Shown: positions 37,816 to 46,730 of the stretch, in pieces
How the letters are laid out: the number at the start of each line of letters is the position of its first letter
Numbering within the stretch: position 1 is the stretch's first letter
Source of the DNA: Natronospirillum sp.
GTDB taxonomy: Bacteria > Pseudomonadota > Gammaproteobacteria > Pseudomonadales > Natronospirillaceae
Assembly (NCBI RefSeq): GCF_022565775.1
Contig: NZ_JAIUMC010000013.1
Span: 1-53,937 of the forward strand
Length of the DNA stretch: 53,937 nt
Reading direction: 5' to 3'
Notes under the pieces: generated by a model
Told to the model about the DNA's origin: nothing
Databases searched by the model: none
Seen by the model: the letters and a program-made list of their open reading frames with translations, nothing else
Program-made: the position numbers and the translations under genes

Positions 37816-39045
37816 TTACAGGCCGAAAACCGAAATGCCGACACCACCGAGCGCGAGCAGCAACACCACCTTCAGCGAAGACACTTTCCAGACCGTCAGC
37901 AGCAGAAAGCCGGCGAGGGCCAGCGCGAACTGGAAGGGGCCAATGATGGCGCTGGTCCAAACCGGTTGATACAGCGCGGCGCCCAGTATCCCCACCACGG
38001 CTGCATTGGCGCCGCGCATGACCGCCTGGGTGGCCGTCCATTGGCGGAACCGATTCCACCAGGGCAGTACGGCGATCAATACCAGCAGCCCAGGCAGGAA
38101 GATGGCCGCCAGTGCCAGAATGGCGCCCAGAGCACCAGCGCTGACATAGCCCAGGTAGGCGGCAAAGGTGAACAAGGGTCCCGGCACTGCCTGGGCGGCA
38201 CCGTAACCGGCAAGAAACTCATCCGGTGTCACCCAGCCTGACATCACCACCTCGGCCTGCAAAAGCGGCAGCACCACATGGCCGCCGCCGAATACCAGAG
38301 CACCGGCACGATAGAAAGCATCCACCAGCGCCACCGCATGCGATTCACCCAGCCAGGCCAGCAGTGGAAGCCCGAGCAACAAGGCGCCAAACAACCCGGC
38401 ACAGAACAGCGCCAAACCGCGTGATACGGGCACATGCAAATCCACGGCGGCGGCATCGTTGGGGCCGCGACAGAGCCACCAGCCCAGCAGCGCACCGGCG
38501 ACGATGGCGCTGACCTGCCCGAGTGGCCCGGCGACCAGAAATACGATAAAGATTGCTGCCAGAGCAATACCGGTGCGCGTGCGATCCGGGCACAGATTGC
38601 GCGCCATGCCCCACACCGCATGGGCGACTATGGCTACCGCAACAATTTTCAGACCATCCACAATGCCGGTGCCCACGGGTCCCGCCAGCCAGGCCGCGCC
38701 GAGGGCGAACAGCACTAGCGCAATGGCCGACGGCAGCGTGAACGCCGTCCAGGCCGCTGCGGCGCCCAGCGGGCCGGCGCGCATCAGACCCAGGGCAAAA
38801 CCGACCTGGCTGCTCGCCGGGCCGGGCATGAACTGGCATAGCGCCACCAGGTCTGCATAGGCCTTTTCGTCCAACCAGCGACGTCGCTCGACAAATTCGG
38901 TGCGGAAATACCCCAGGTGCGCGATAGGCCCGCCAAAGGAGGTCAGCCCCAGCATCAGGAAGGCCGTGAAGACCTCCAGTGCGGAACCTTTCGCATGCGG
39001 CTGCCCGGGAGATGCAGTCGTGTCAGTTGACCGGGAAGGGGTCAT
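37816..39045 (-). CDS. chrA: Chromate efflux transporter ChrA
   Basis: A 409-residue membrane protein of the CHR family. I start it at ATG 39045 (MTPSRSTDTT), preceded on its strand by AAGGATCAG; the frame runs to 39252 without supporting features. Two homologous halves each carry the family pattern: LMLGLTSFGGPIAHLGYF with CQFMPGPASSQVGFALG near the start, and GGGHVVLPLLQAEVV with AAQAVPGPLFTFAAYLGY in the second half. It exports chromate and perhaps sulfate analogues. It is a lone gene, transcribed toward katG. Confidence 0.9.
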   Translation of the reverse strand: MTPSRSTDTTASPGQPHAKGSALEVFTAFLMLGLTSFGGPIAHLGYFRTEFVERRRWLDEKAYADLVALCQFMPGPASSQVGFALGLMRAGPLGAAAAWTAFTLPSAIALVLFALGAAWLAGPVGTGIVDGLKIVAVAIVAHAVWGMARNLCPDRTRTGIALAAIFIVFLVAGPLGQVSAIVAGALLGWWLCRGPNDAAAVDLHVPVSRGLALFCAGLFGALLLGLPLLAWLGESHAVALVDAFYRAGALVFGGGHVVLPLLQAEVVMSGWVTPDEFLAGYGAAQAVPGPLFTFAAYLGYVSAGALGAILALAAIFLPGLLVLIAVLPWWNRFRQWTATQAVMRGANAAVVGILGAALYQPVWTSAIIGPFQFALALAGFLLLTVWKVSSLKVVLLLALGGVGISVFGL

Positions 39046-39212
39046 GGTGCTGATCCTTCTATTTGCGGAGGCAGAGAGCGTCGCGTCCCGTTTCAGCAGC
39101 CCGGTCGATGTTAATGGCGGGCACAGGGTCGCCTCTGGCACACTAAGACAATATGCGGAACCCATGGCAATTCTGTGAATCAGAGTTCCGACCACCGGAC
39201 AGGGAAAATACC

Positions 39213-40448
39213 ATGAGCGCACAGAGACAGAAACTGACGTTTGACAATGCACAGGGCCATACGCTGGCCGGCCTGCTCGAGCTGCCGGCCGGCCCGGTGC
39301 TGGGGTATGCGCTGTTTGCCCACTGCTTTACCTGCGGCAAGGATATTCGCGCGGCCTCGCGCATTGCCCGTGCTCTGGCCGGGCAGGGTATCGCCACGCT
39401 GCGCTTTGACTTTACCGGCCTCGGCAACAGTGACGGAGACTTCGCCAACACCAACTTTTCCTCCAATGTGGAGGATCTGGTAGCCGCCGCAGAGTATCTG
39501 AAAACCCATCATCAGGCACCGGCGCTGCTGATCGGCCACAGTCTTGGCGGGGCTGCCGTGCTGGCCGCAGCCGGGCAGGTGCCCTCGGCAAAAGCCGTGG
39601 TGACCATTGGCGCGCCCTCCGAGCCGGACCATGTGGCCCACCTGTTCGAGGGCGACCGTGATGAAATTGAACAGGACGGCGAAGCCAACGTCTGTCTCGC
39701 CGGGCGCCCGTTTCGGATCCGCAAGCAGTTTCTGGAAGACATCGAGGCGCATAACCTGGCCGAGCACATTCGCAAACTGCGCCGGCCGCTGCTGGTCTTT
39801 CATGCCCCGATGGACGAGACGGTATCGATCAATGAAGCGGCCGTGATCTACCAGCACGCCCTGCACCCCAAGAGCTTTGTATCGCTGGATGATGCCGACC
39901 ACTTGGTGACCCGCGATGCCGACGCCGCCTATATTGCCGATACGCTGGTGGCCTGGGTGAAGCGCTACTTGGAAGTGGACAACGAGGGTGATGACAGGCC
40001 CTCGGTACAAAAGGGCCATGTCATGGTGACAGAGCAGGACAAGGCCTTCACGCGGCTTGTTTATGCCGACCAGCATCACTGGCTGGCCGACGAGCCCACA
40101 GCCATGGGTGGCAAGAATCTGGGACCTGACCCGTATGAGCACCTGCTGGCGGCGCTCGGTACCTGCACGTCCATGACCATCCGCATGTACGCCAACCACA
40201 AAAAGTGGCCGGTGGAAGACATTCAGGTTTCACTCACCCATGACCGGGAACACTGTGCCGACTGCGCAGCCTCGGGCCTGCCCACGGACAGCAAGGGCAA
40301 GATCGACATAATCCGGCGTACCGTACATATCGACGCTCCAGAGCTGGATGAAGAGCAACACCAGCGCCTTTTGGAAATCGCGGATCGCTGCCCGGTGCAC
40401 AAGACGCTGACCAACACCATTCGCATCGAAACGGTTGCCGGCGACTGA
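39213..40448 (+). CDS. Alpha/beta hydrolase-OsmC fusion protein
   Basis: A 411-residue two-domain enzyme. The start at 39213 (MSAQRQKLTF) has AGGGAAAA upstream. Residues 1-255 are an alpha/beta hydrolase with nucleophile Ser110 in LIGHSLGGAAV. Residues about 265-411 are an OsmC/Ohr-type domain whose two redox cysteines, Cys318 (ALGTCTSMT) and Cys393 (DRCPVHKT), are present, so organic-peroxide reduction is possible. The fusion is a known architecture, but the joint reaction is not established; release of a peroxide or thioester product by the hydrolase followed by reduction is a guess. Preceded divergently by chrA. Confidence 0.87.
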   Translation: MSAQRQKLTFDNAQGHTLAGLLELPAGPVLGYALFAHCFTCGKDIRAASRIARALAGQGIATLRFDFTGLGNSDGDFANTNFSSNVEDLVAAAEYLKTHHQAPALLIGHSLGGAAVLAAAGQVPSAKAVVTIGAPSEPDHVAHLFEGDRDEIEQDGEANVCLAGRPFRIRKQFLEDIEAHNLAEHIRKLRRPLLVFHAPMDETVSINEAAVIYQHALHPKSFVSLDDADHLVTRDADAAYIADTLVAWVKRYLEVDNEGDDRPSVQKGHVMVTEQDKAFTRLVYADQHHWLADEPTAMGGKNLGPDPYEHLLAALGTCTSMTIRMYANHKKWPVEDIQVSLTHDREHCADCAASGLPTDSKGKIDIIRRTVHIDAPELDEEQHQRLLEIADRCPVHKTLTNTIRIETVAGD

Positions 40449-40530
40449 CCATCCCGGCGGTGAGGACCAGAGACAACGTCTGCTGTTTCGGTTAGCTTAC
40501 GAGACTGAACAGCAGCACTCAGGAAGCAAG

Positions 40531-41475
40531 ATGAAAGTTCTCTTCGCTGCCCCAGAAGATGCCTGGGGCGGGATTCTGGGTCATTTCCGCACGGCGCTGC
40601 CGGATGTCGAATTCATCGCCGGGGGTTTGAACCCAGCGGATCTGTCCGGTTATGACGTGGTGATTCCCACCATGAGCCGCATTGATCAGGCCTGCATCGA
40701 GACGGCCGACCAGTTGCGCCTGATTCAGCAGATCGGCGCCGGCCTCGAGGGCGTGGATCTCGATGCCGCCAGGGCCCGGCAGATCGCTGTGGCCAATGTG
40801 CCCACGGATGTGTCCGGCAATGCCGACTCGGTGTCGGAGATGGCCCTCTACTTCATGCTGGCGCTGATGCGCCGCACCAGTGAGCATGCAGCACAACGTG
40901 AGGCCCGCCAACTGGGTCTGCCGGTGGGACGCAGTCTGCATGGCGCCACTGTAGGTATTGTCGGGTTTGGTGCCATCGGGCAGGCCATCTGCCGGCGACT
41001 GGATGGCTTCGGCGCGCGCTGCCTGGCGCTCAAGACTCGCGTCGATCAGGCCCTGGTGGAACGCCACGGGCTGGCCGGCATGGGCACGCTGGCGGATTTG
41101 CCCTGGCTGCTGGCGGAGTCCGATATTGTCGTGCTGGCGGTGCCGGATACCGAGGCCACACACCAGATGATGAACCGGAACAGCCTGGCGCAGATGAAAC
41201 CGGGCAGCTATCTGATCAATATCGGTCGTGGTGGCCTGGTATCGCGTGATGCCCTCCATGAAGCCCTGCACAGTGGCCATCTGGCCGGCGCCGGGCTGGA
41301 TGTCTTCTGGGAGGAACCGCCCGATCCGGCCGACCCGCTGTTTCAACTGAATGTGCTGACGTCACCCCATGTCGCCGGCCTGACCGATCGCTCGGTGACC
41401 GGCATCATGCAGGTTGCGGCGGACAACATCAGTGCTCTCAGTAATGACGAGCCCCTGCTGTACCGAAAAGTGTAA
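40531..41475 (+). CDS. D-isomer-specific 2-hydroxyacid dehydrogenase
   Basis: A 314-residue NAD(P)-dependent dehydrogenase beginning at ATG 40531 after AGGAAG. The cofactor-binding loop is GIVGFGAIGQAICRRL near residue 149. Catalytic Arg is in INIGRGGLVSRDAL, Glu in DVFWEEPPDP and His in TSPHVAGLTDRS. It reduces an alpha-keto acid, perhaps glyoxylate or hydroxypyruvate, or works in reverse; family membership is firm, substrate is not. It starts 82 bases after the OsmC fusion gene. Confidence 0.85.
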   Translation: MKVLFAAPEDAWGGILGHFRTALPDVEFIAGGLNPADLSGYDVVIPTMSRIDQACIETADQLRLIQQIGAGLEGVDLDAARARQIAVANVPTDVSGNADSVSEMALYFMLALMRRTSEHAAQREARQLGLPVGRSLHGATVGIVGFGAIGQAICRRLDGFGARCLALKTRVDQALVERHGLAGMGTLADLPWLLAESDIVVLAVPDTEATHQMMNRNSLAQMKPGSYLINIGRGGLVSRDALHEALHSGHLAGAGLDVFWEEPPDPADPLFQLNVLTSPHVAGLTDRSVTGIMQVAADNISALSNDEPLLYRKV

Positions 41476-41590
41476 GTGTGGTTGATTGAGCTGCGTCAAT
41501 GGCTCCGGTGAACGGGCCTGTTATTTTAGCACTATGTAATGTTTGTCCCGGAAAGTCGGGCACAGGCTGTATAGACATCAGGAGGGAGCC

Positions 41591-43293
41591 ATGTTCACAG
41601 ACTTGCCAAAATACGTTTTTTTCACCGGCAAAGGCGGTGTGGGCAAGACCTCACTGGCCTGTGCCACCGCCGTCAACCTTGTGGAGCAGGGCAGGTGTTC
41701 GAGACGACGCTGGGCAATGAGGTGCGGGCCATCACGGCAGTGCCCGGGCTGGATGCCATCGAAGTGGACCCGGAAGCCGCAGCGCAGGCCTATCGTGATC
41801 GCATTCTCACGCCTTTGGCGGAAACCGCCAGCGAGGAAGAAATGCGCAGCGCCACTGAGCAGCTGTCCGGTGCCTGCACGACCGAAATAGCAGCATTCGA
41901 TGAATTCACTTCCCTGCTGACCGATCCGGATCTGGTCGACCGGTATGACCACGTCATCTTTGATACCGCGCCCACCGGCCACACCATTCGTTTGCTGAAA
42001 CTGCCCGGTGCCTGGTCCGGCTTCTTGTCCACCGGGAAGGGGGATGCATCCTGCTTGGGGCCTCTGGCGGGGCTGGACAAGCAGAAGGCCCGCTACGCCG
42101 AGGCCGTGGAACGCCTGTCCGATGCCCAGGAAACCCGGCTCATTCTGGTAGCGCGACCACGCACGTCGGCCCTGAAGGAGGTGGCTCGCACCGCGGAGGA
42201 ACTGGCGGCGATCGGGCTGCGCAATCAGCATCTGGCCATCAATGGTGTCATGCCGACCATGGAGGGCGACGATGCACTGGCACAGGCCCTGTACAACAAG
42301 GATCAGGCGGCGCTGGACCAGATGCCGGAAGTCATTCGTCAACTGCCGCGCGAGGACTTTCCGCTGCGCCCGGAAAACCTGGTCGGTCTGGACGCCCTAA
42401 AGCGCTTTGCACGTAGTCAACCGGCGCCGGCAGACGCTGCTTCGACGCACGCTGCCACGGGCGATTATCCCGACCTGAGCACGCTGGTGGATGATGTGGA
42501 AGTCAGAGACAAGGGGCTGCTGATGTTCATGGGCAAGGGCGGGGTCGGCAAGACCACCATGGCCGCCGCGTTTGCTGCAGAGCTGGCCAGGCGAGGCCAT
42601 GAAGTGCTGCTGACCACCACCGACCCGGCGGCTCATCTGAATGAAACACTGGGCGATGTATTGCCGAACCTGACCGTCAGCCGCATTGACCCGGCGGTGG
42701 AAATCGAGCGCTACAAGGACGAGGTCATGAAGCGCAAGGGCAAACACCTGGACGCGGAAGGCCTGGCGATGCTGGAAGAAGACCTGCGCTCACCCTGCAC
42801 CGAGGAAATTGCCGTGTTTCAAGCGTTTTCGCGAGTCATTCGCGAAAGCAGCAAACACTTTGTGGTCATGGATACCGCGCCCACCGGGCATACGCTGCTA
42901 TTGCTGGACACCACTGGCTCCTACCATCAGGACATGATGCGCCACAGCGGTGACGACAAGTCAGTGCGCATGGTCACACCCATGATGCGGTTGCAGGACC
43001 CGGATGCCACCCAGGTCATGATAGTCACCTTGGCCGAAACCACGCCCATCCTTGAGGCAGAAAAACTGCAGCAGGACCTGCGCCGAGCCGGCATCGAACC
43101 CTGGGCCTGGATTATCAACGCCAGCCTCGCCGCCGCCGACACCCGGCATCCACTGCTGGCGCAACGCGCCCGTGCCGAACACCCGCAGATCGAGAAGGTC
43201 GCCTCCGACCTGGCCGCCCGCTTCGCCGTGGTACCCATGCAGGCGGAAGACCCAGCCGGAGCAGACCGTCTGCTGTCACTGGTTCAGCTTTAG
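41591..43293 (+). pseudogene. arsA: Arsenite efflux ATPase arsA, frameshifted by an internal deletion
   Basis: Two ArsA halves are recognisable, but the N-terminal one is broken. Translation from ATG 41591, with GGAGGGAG in front, gives PKYVFFTGKGGVGKTSLACATAVNLVEQG and then runs out of family sequence at 41693. The rest resumes in another frame at 41695 with VFETTLGNE. By comparison with E. coli ArsA, about 46 bases coding for the RVLLVSTDPASNVGQ region (switch I of ATP site 1) are missing. The junction reads GGGCAG, which fits slippage between short direct repeats. The second half, with its own MGKGGVGKTTMAAA and VVMDTAPTGHT, is complete. No arsB, arsC, arsD or arsR is in the window. A sequencing or assembly error cannot be excluded. 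Confidence 0.8.
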
Positions 43294-43336
43294 ACTCGGC
43301 GCTGCGTCACCGTAAGCCCAAAGAACTTGCCTGAAC

Positions 43337-43381
43337 ATATAGTACGATTTCGTACTTGTATAGTACGAAATCGTACTATAT
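43337..43381. promoter_or_regulatory. Double palindromic operator before the nitroreductase gene
   Basis: Two 16-bp sites, AGTACGATTTCGTACT (43341-43356) and AGTACGAAATCGTACT (43362-43377), stand 21 bp apart centre to centre. Each is palindromic except for its central two bases, and the two are exact reverse complements. With flanking ATAT the whole block is a perfect 20-bp inverted repeat around TGTAT. It lies 34 bases before the nitroreductase start. The MarR-type regulator encoded by the next gene is the obvious candidate ligand. Confidence 0.85.
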
Positions 43382-43414
43382 AGTGATGCCACATCACACA
43401 GGAGAGGCCTTGTC

Positions 43415-44581
43415 ATGACTGTCGAGAAAACTGGTCGCAAATTGTCCCGAAGAAACTTCATCGCGCTGGCAGGCGGCGGCGTGGTGCTGGCTGTGGGTGC
43501 CGGTATTGGCGCCTTTTCACTGACGCGTACACCCAATGCCGCGCTGGCCCCCTGGGCGCAGGCCGGTCAATACACGGAGCCGCGTCGCTTTGCACTGTCA
43601 CATGCCATACTGGCACCCAATGCCCATAACCTGCAGCCATGGATGGTGGACTTGAGCGAGCCAGGTATCGTGACGCTGCTTCCGGACCCGACGCGCCGTT
43701 TGCCCGCGACTGACCCCTTTGATCGACAACTGACAATCAGTCTGGGGTGCTTTCTGGAGCAGATGACCATAGCGGCCTCGGCGGCCGGCTACCGGGTGGA
43801 GACGGAGTTGTTTCCCGAGGGCTCGTCTGCCGAGACGCTGGGGGACAGACCGGTGGCCCGCTCCCGGTTCATCGAGGCTGACATCGCCACAGATCCTCTG
43901 TTCGCGCAGATTCCCCACCGCCGTTCCACCAAGGATGCCTTTGACATGCAGCAACCGGTAGCGGCGAGTCTGCTCGGTGAACTTGAACCCGAGGTGTCCG
44001 GCATACGTTTCGACGGCACGGTAGAGCAGGCACGTGTGGACAGGCTGCGCACCCTGATCTGGGAGGCCTGGGAGACCGAGTACAGCACGCCGGCTGCGCA
44101 TCATGAAAGCGTTGGTCTGATGCGTCTGGGCAAGACTGAAATCAACAGCAATCCGGATGGGATCAGTGTGGGCGGCATGCCACTGGAGGCACTGATCAGC
44201 ACCGGCGTGGTGACGCGAGAAGCGTTGGCAACGCCGGGTACCATGGCCTATCAGGCCGGTATCGACATGTATCAGCCCGTGCTTGAGGCTACGCCGGCCT
44301 TTGTCTGGCTGACCAGTGTCGACAATACGCGCGAGAGCCATATCTCGGCTGGCAGAGCCTGGTTGCGTCTCAACCTGCTGACCACCGCCAATGGGCTGGC
44401 CCTGCATCCGGTCAGTCAGTGTCTGCAGGAGTATCCGGAAATGGAACCGCACTACCAGTCTGCCCACCAGTTGCTGGCACAGGAGGGTGACACTGTTCAG
44501 ATGCTGGGTCGTTTGGGGTATGCTGCGCCTCCACCGCCAAGCCCTCGCTGGAGTCTGGATGACAAGATCAAACACGCCTGA
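43415..44581 (+). CDS. Twin-arginine-exported nitroreductase-family protein
   Basis: A 388-residue protein with a Tat signal (SRRNFIALAGGGVVLAVGAG, residues 11-30). The mature part resembles the Acg-like branch of FMN nitroreductases: ALSHAILAPNAHNLQPWMVDL near residue 62, DPFDRQLTISLGCFLEQM near 100, PHRRSTKDAF near 168, and a C-terminal GRAWLRLNLLTTANGLALHPVSQ. It would reduce or store a flavin-linked electron acceptor in the periplasm; the substrate is unknown. A double palindrome precedes it, and a MarR regulator gene overlaps its 3' end by 23 bases, so the pair is probably an autoregulated stress operon. Confidence 0.82.
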   Translation: MTVEKTGRKLSRRNFIALAGGGVVLAVGAGIGAFSLTRTPNAALAPWAQAGQYTEPRRFALSHAILAPNAHNLQPWMVDLSEPGIVTLLPDPTRRLPATDPFDRQLTISLGCFLEQMTIAASAAGYRVETELFPEGSSAETLGDRPVARSRFIEADIATDPLFAQIPHRRSTKDAFDMQQPVAASLLGELEPEVSGIRFDGTVEQARVDRLRTLIWEAWETEYSTPAAHHESVGLMRLGKTEINSNPDGISVGGMPLEALISTGVVTREALATPGTMAYQAGIDMYQPVLEATPAFVWLTSVDNTRESHISAGRAWLRLNLLTTANGLALHPVSQCLQEYPEMEPHYQSAHQLLAQEGDTVQMLGRLGYAAPPPPSPRWSLDDKIKHA

Positions 44582-45035
44582 CAGTGAACAACCTGCCGAC
44601 GGGCGGGTCATGTTCGAGTTGCTGAATGAGGTGGGCATTATTGCCCAGCTCAGCCGCAGTATGCTCGAATCGCGCCTAGAAGACGGGCTGACCATGCATC
44701 ATTTCACGGCGCTGAATCATCTGGTCAGGCTGGGTGACGGCTGCACACCGAAAGACATGGCGAAGGCGTTCCAGGTACCCAAGACCAGCATGTCGCACAC
44801 TCTGGCCGGGCTGGAGAAAAGAAGGCTGGTGCGCCTGGTACCGAATCCGGAAGACGGGCGTGGCAAGCGGGTCATCCTGACCGAAGCCGGGCGGGCGCAG
44901 CGCGAGCGTTCGATTGAAGCGCTGGCGCCGGACATCTCTGCCCTGCTGCCCAAACTGGGGGCGGAGGAAGCCCTGGCCATTCTGCCCACCCTGCGCAAAC
45001 TGCGGGCTCTGCTCGACAGGTCCCGGGACAGCTGA
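44559..45035 (+). CDS. MarR family transcriptional regulator
   Basis: A 158-residue winged-helix regulator. ATG 44559 (MTRSNTPDSE) overlaps the nitroreductase gene; ATG 44610 (MFELLNEVGI) is a shorter alternative. The DNA-binding region is TPKDMAKAFQVPKTSMSHTLAGLEKRRLV, with the wing VPNPEDGRGKRVILTEAGR (landmarks: SMSHTL, LEKRRLV, GKRVILTEAG). It is likely to bind the double palindrome upstream of the nitroreductase and respond to an electrophile or oxidant. No cysteine is seen at the OhrR sensing position. Confidence 0.85.
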   Translation: MTRSNTPDSEQPADGRVMFELLNEVGIIAQLSRSMLESRLEDGLTMHHFTALNHLVRLGDGCTPKDMAKAFQVPKTSMSHTLAGLEKRRLVRLVPNPEDGRGKRVILTEAGRAQRERSIEALAPDISALLPKLGAEEALAILPTLRKLRALLDRSRDS

Positions 45036-45051
45036 GCCTTGGCGACGCTGC

Positions 45052-46428
45052 TCAGATTCTCCTGACCCGTACCGAGCGCCCCTTGATCTTGTCCTGACTC
45101 AGTTTCGCCAGCGCCTGTTTGGCGCTGGCGCGCTGCACTGCGACATAGGCGGTCTGGTCAAACAGGGCGATCTTGCCGACTGACTTGCCATCAATGCCTC
45201 CCTCTCCGGTCAGCGCCCCGAGAATATCACCTGGCCGTAGCTTCTGTTTGCGGCCGGCATCCAGTTGCAGGGTCACCATGGGTGGTTTGGGGATATTGGT
45301 GGCCTTTGGTTCCGGCAGAGGCTGCTCGACAAACTGCGTATCCATATAGGACTCCAGATCCGCCAGACGGTGCCGCTCCTTGTCACTGAACAGGGTAGCG
45401 GCTCTGCCCGATTGATCGGCCCGGCCGGTTCGACCGATGCGGTGCAGATGCACTTCGGTGTCCAGCGCCATCTGGTAATTGACCACCAGATCCAGCGCTT
45501 CGATGTCGATGCCGCGGGCGGCCACATCGGTGGCGACCAGAATGGACACACTGCGATTGGCAAAGCGCACCAGCACCTGGTCCCGCTGCTTCTGCTCCAG
45601 ATCACCGTTCAGCGCGACTGCGGTGAATCCTTCCGCCTTCAGCGCCGCAGCGACATCAACGGTCATCTCCTTGGTGCGACAGAAGACAATGGCACTCTCC
45701 GGCAATCGTGCGCGCAGCAGCTTCACCAGAGCCTGCAGTCGTTCGTCTTCGTTCGCCACCCAGTGAAAGGATTGCTCGATGCGCGGTGCGGTCTCGGTCT
45801 CTTCGACGCGGGCCATGACCGGCTGCTGCATGACGCGATCCGCCAGTTGCCGGATGTGCTTCGGATAGGTGGCGCTGAACAGCAGCGTCTGCCGCCTGGC
45901 AGGCACCTGCTCCAGAATGGCATCCAGTGAGGGCTGAAAGCCCATGTCCAGCATGCGGTCGGCCTCGTCCAGTACCAGCAGACGCAGATGGCTGAGGTCC
46001 AGCTTGCCCTTGCGCACATGCTCTTCGACCCGCCCCGGCGTGCCGACAATGATATGTGCGCCATGCTCCAGTGAGCCCACCTGGGGGCCGAACGGCATGC
46101 CGCCGCACAGTGTCAGCACTTTCACATTGTGCTGTGTCCGCGCCAAAGCGCGCAGGCTCTTGGTGACCTGATCGGCCAGTTCCCGGGTCGGGCACAGTAC
46201 CAGCGCCTGCACCCGCCAGAACGCCACATCCAACTGGTTCAGCACCCCAAGACCAAAGGCCGCGGTTTTGCCCGAACCGGTTTTCCCCTGACCGATCACA
46301 TCCTTGCCGGCCAGTACCGGGGGCAGGCTGAGCGCCTGAATCGGCGTCATCTGGTGGTAGCCCAGGCTGTCGAGGTTCTGCAGAAGTTCGGGCTTCAGGG
46401 GCAACTGGGTGAAGTCGGTCGAGGTCAA
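45052..46428 (-). CDS. dbpA: ATP-dependent RNA helicase DbpA
   Basis: A 458-residue DEAD-box helicase that acts on 23S rRNA during large-subunit assembly. Motifs in order: Q motif (MTPIQ), motif I (GKTGSGKT), Ia (PTRELADQ), II (LDEADRML), III (FSATYPK), and HRIGRTGR (VI). The last 75 or so residues (PGDILGALTGEGGIDGKSVG, YVAVQRASAKQALAKL) form the RNA-recognition domain specific to DbpA. It starts at 46428 on the minus strand and is convergent with the MarR gene. Confidence 0.93.
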   Translation of the reverse strand: MTSTDFTQLPLKPELLQNLDSLGYHQMTPIQALSLPPVLAGKDVIGQGKTGSGKTAAFGLGVLNQLDVAFWRVQALVLCPTRELADQVTKSLRALARTQHNVKVLTLCGGMPFGPQVGSLEHGAHIIVGTPGRVEEHVRKGKLDLSHLRLLVLDEADRMLDMGFQPSLDAILEQVPARRQTLLFSATYPKHIRQLADRVMQQPVMARVEETETAPRIEQSFHWVANEDERLQALVKLLRARLPESAIVFCRTKEMTVDVAAALKAEGFTAVALNGDLEQKQRDQVLVRFANRSVSILVATDVAARGIDIEALDLVVNYQMALDTEVHLHRIGRTGRADQSGRAATLFSDKERHRLADLESYMDTQFVEQPLPEPKATNIPKPPMVTLQLDAGRKQKLRPGDILGALTGEGGIDGKSVGKIALFDQTAYVAVQRASAKQALAKLSQDKIKGRSVRVRRI

Positions 46429-46730
46429 AAGGGCGCTCCGTTATCTGTTGGCAGCGCATTGTACAGCATCGGGCGCCAGATTTTGCTCATTCCGGAGACG
46501 CACTGGCTGTCCTGTTTTTCTGTCGATCTCGCCTTATTTTGCGTTACTGCCGTCCGTGTGCTTTATTTAGAATCATGACACGGATTCGTTTCAGGGTTAT
46601 CCGGTTACCTGCCTTCGTACCCTCCCGCGCAGACAAGCGCCAGCGGGCCTGGATTGGCTGCGAGAGTCCGCCAGCCAGGCATCATTGAATTCACAGGTTC
46701 AGCGGTGAGCCTGTCTCTGGAACAGACACC
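46429..46730. other. 302-base gap between dbpA and the DUF1800 gene
   Basis: No gene is seen here. A weak candidate promoter for the rightward gene is TTGCGT (46539-46544), 17 bases, TTTATT (46562-46567). A one-mismatch stem, CAGGTTC (46694-46700) with GAGCCTG (46707-46713), sits 17 bases before the start codon and could affect translation. The dbpA promoter must also lie here but is not obvious. Confidence 0.35.
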
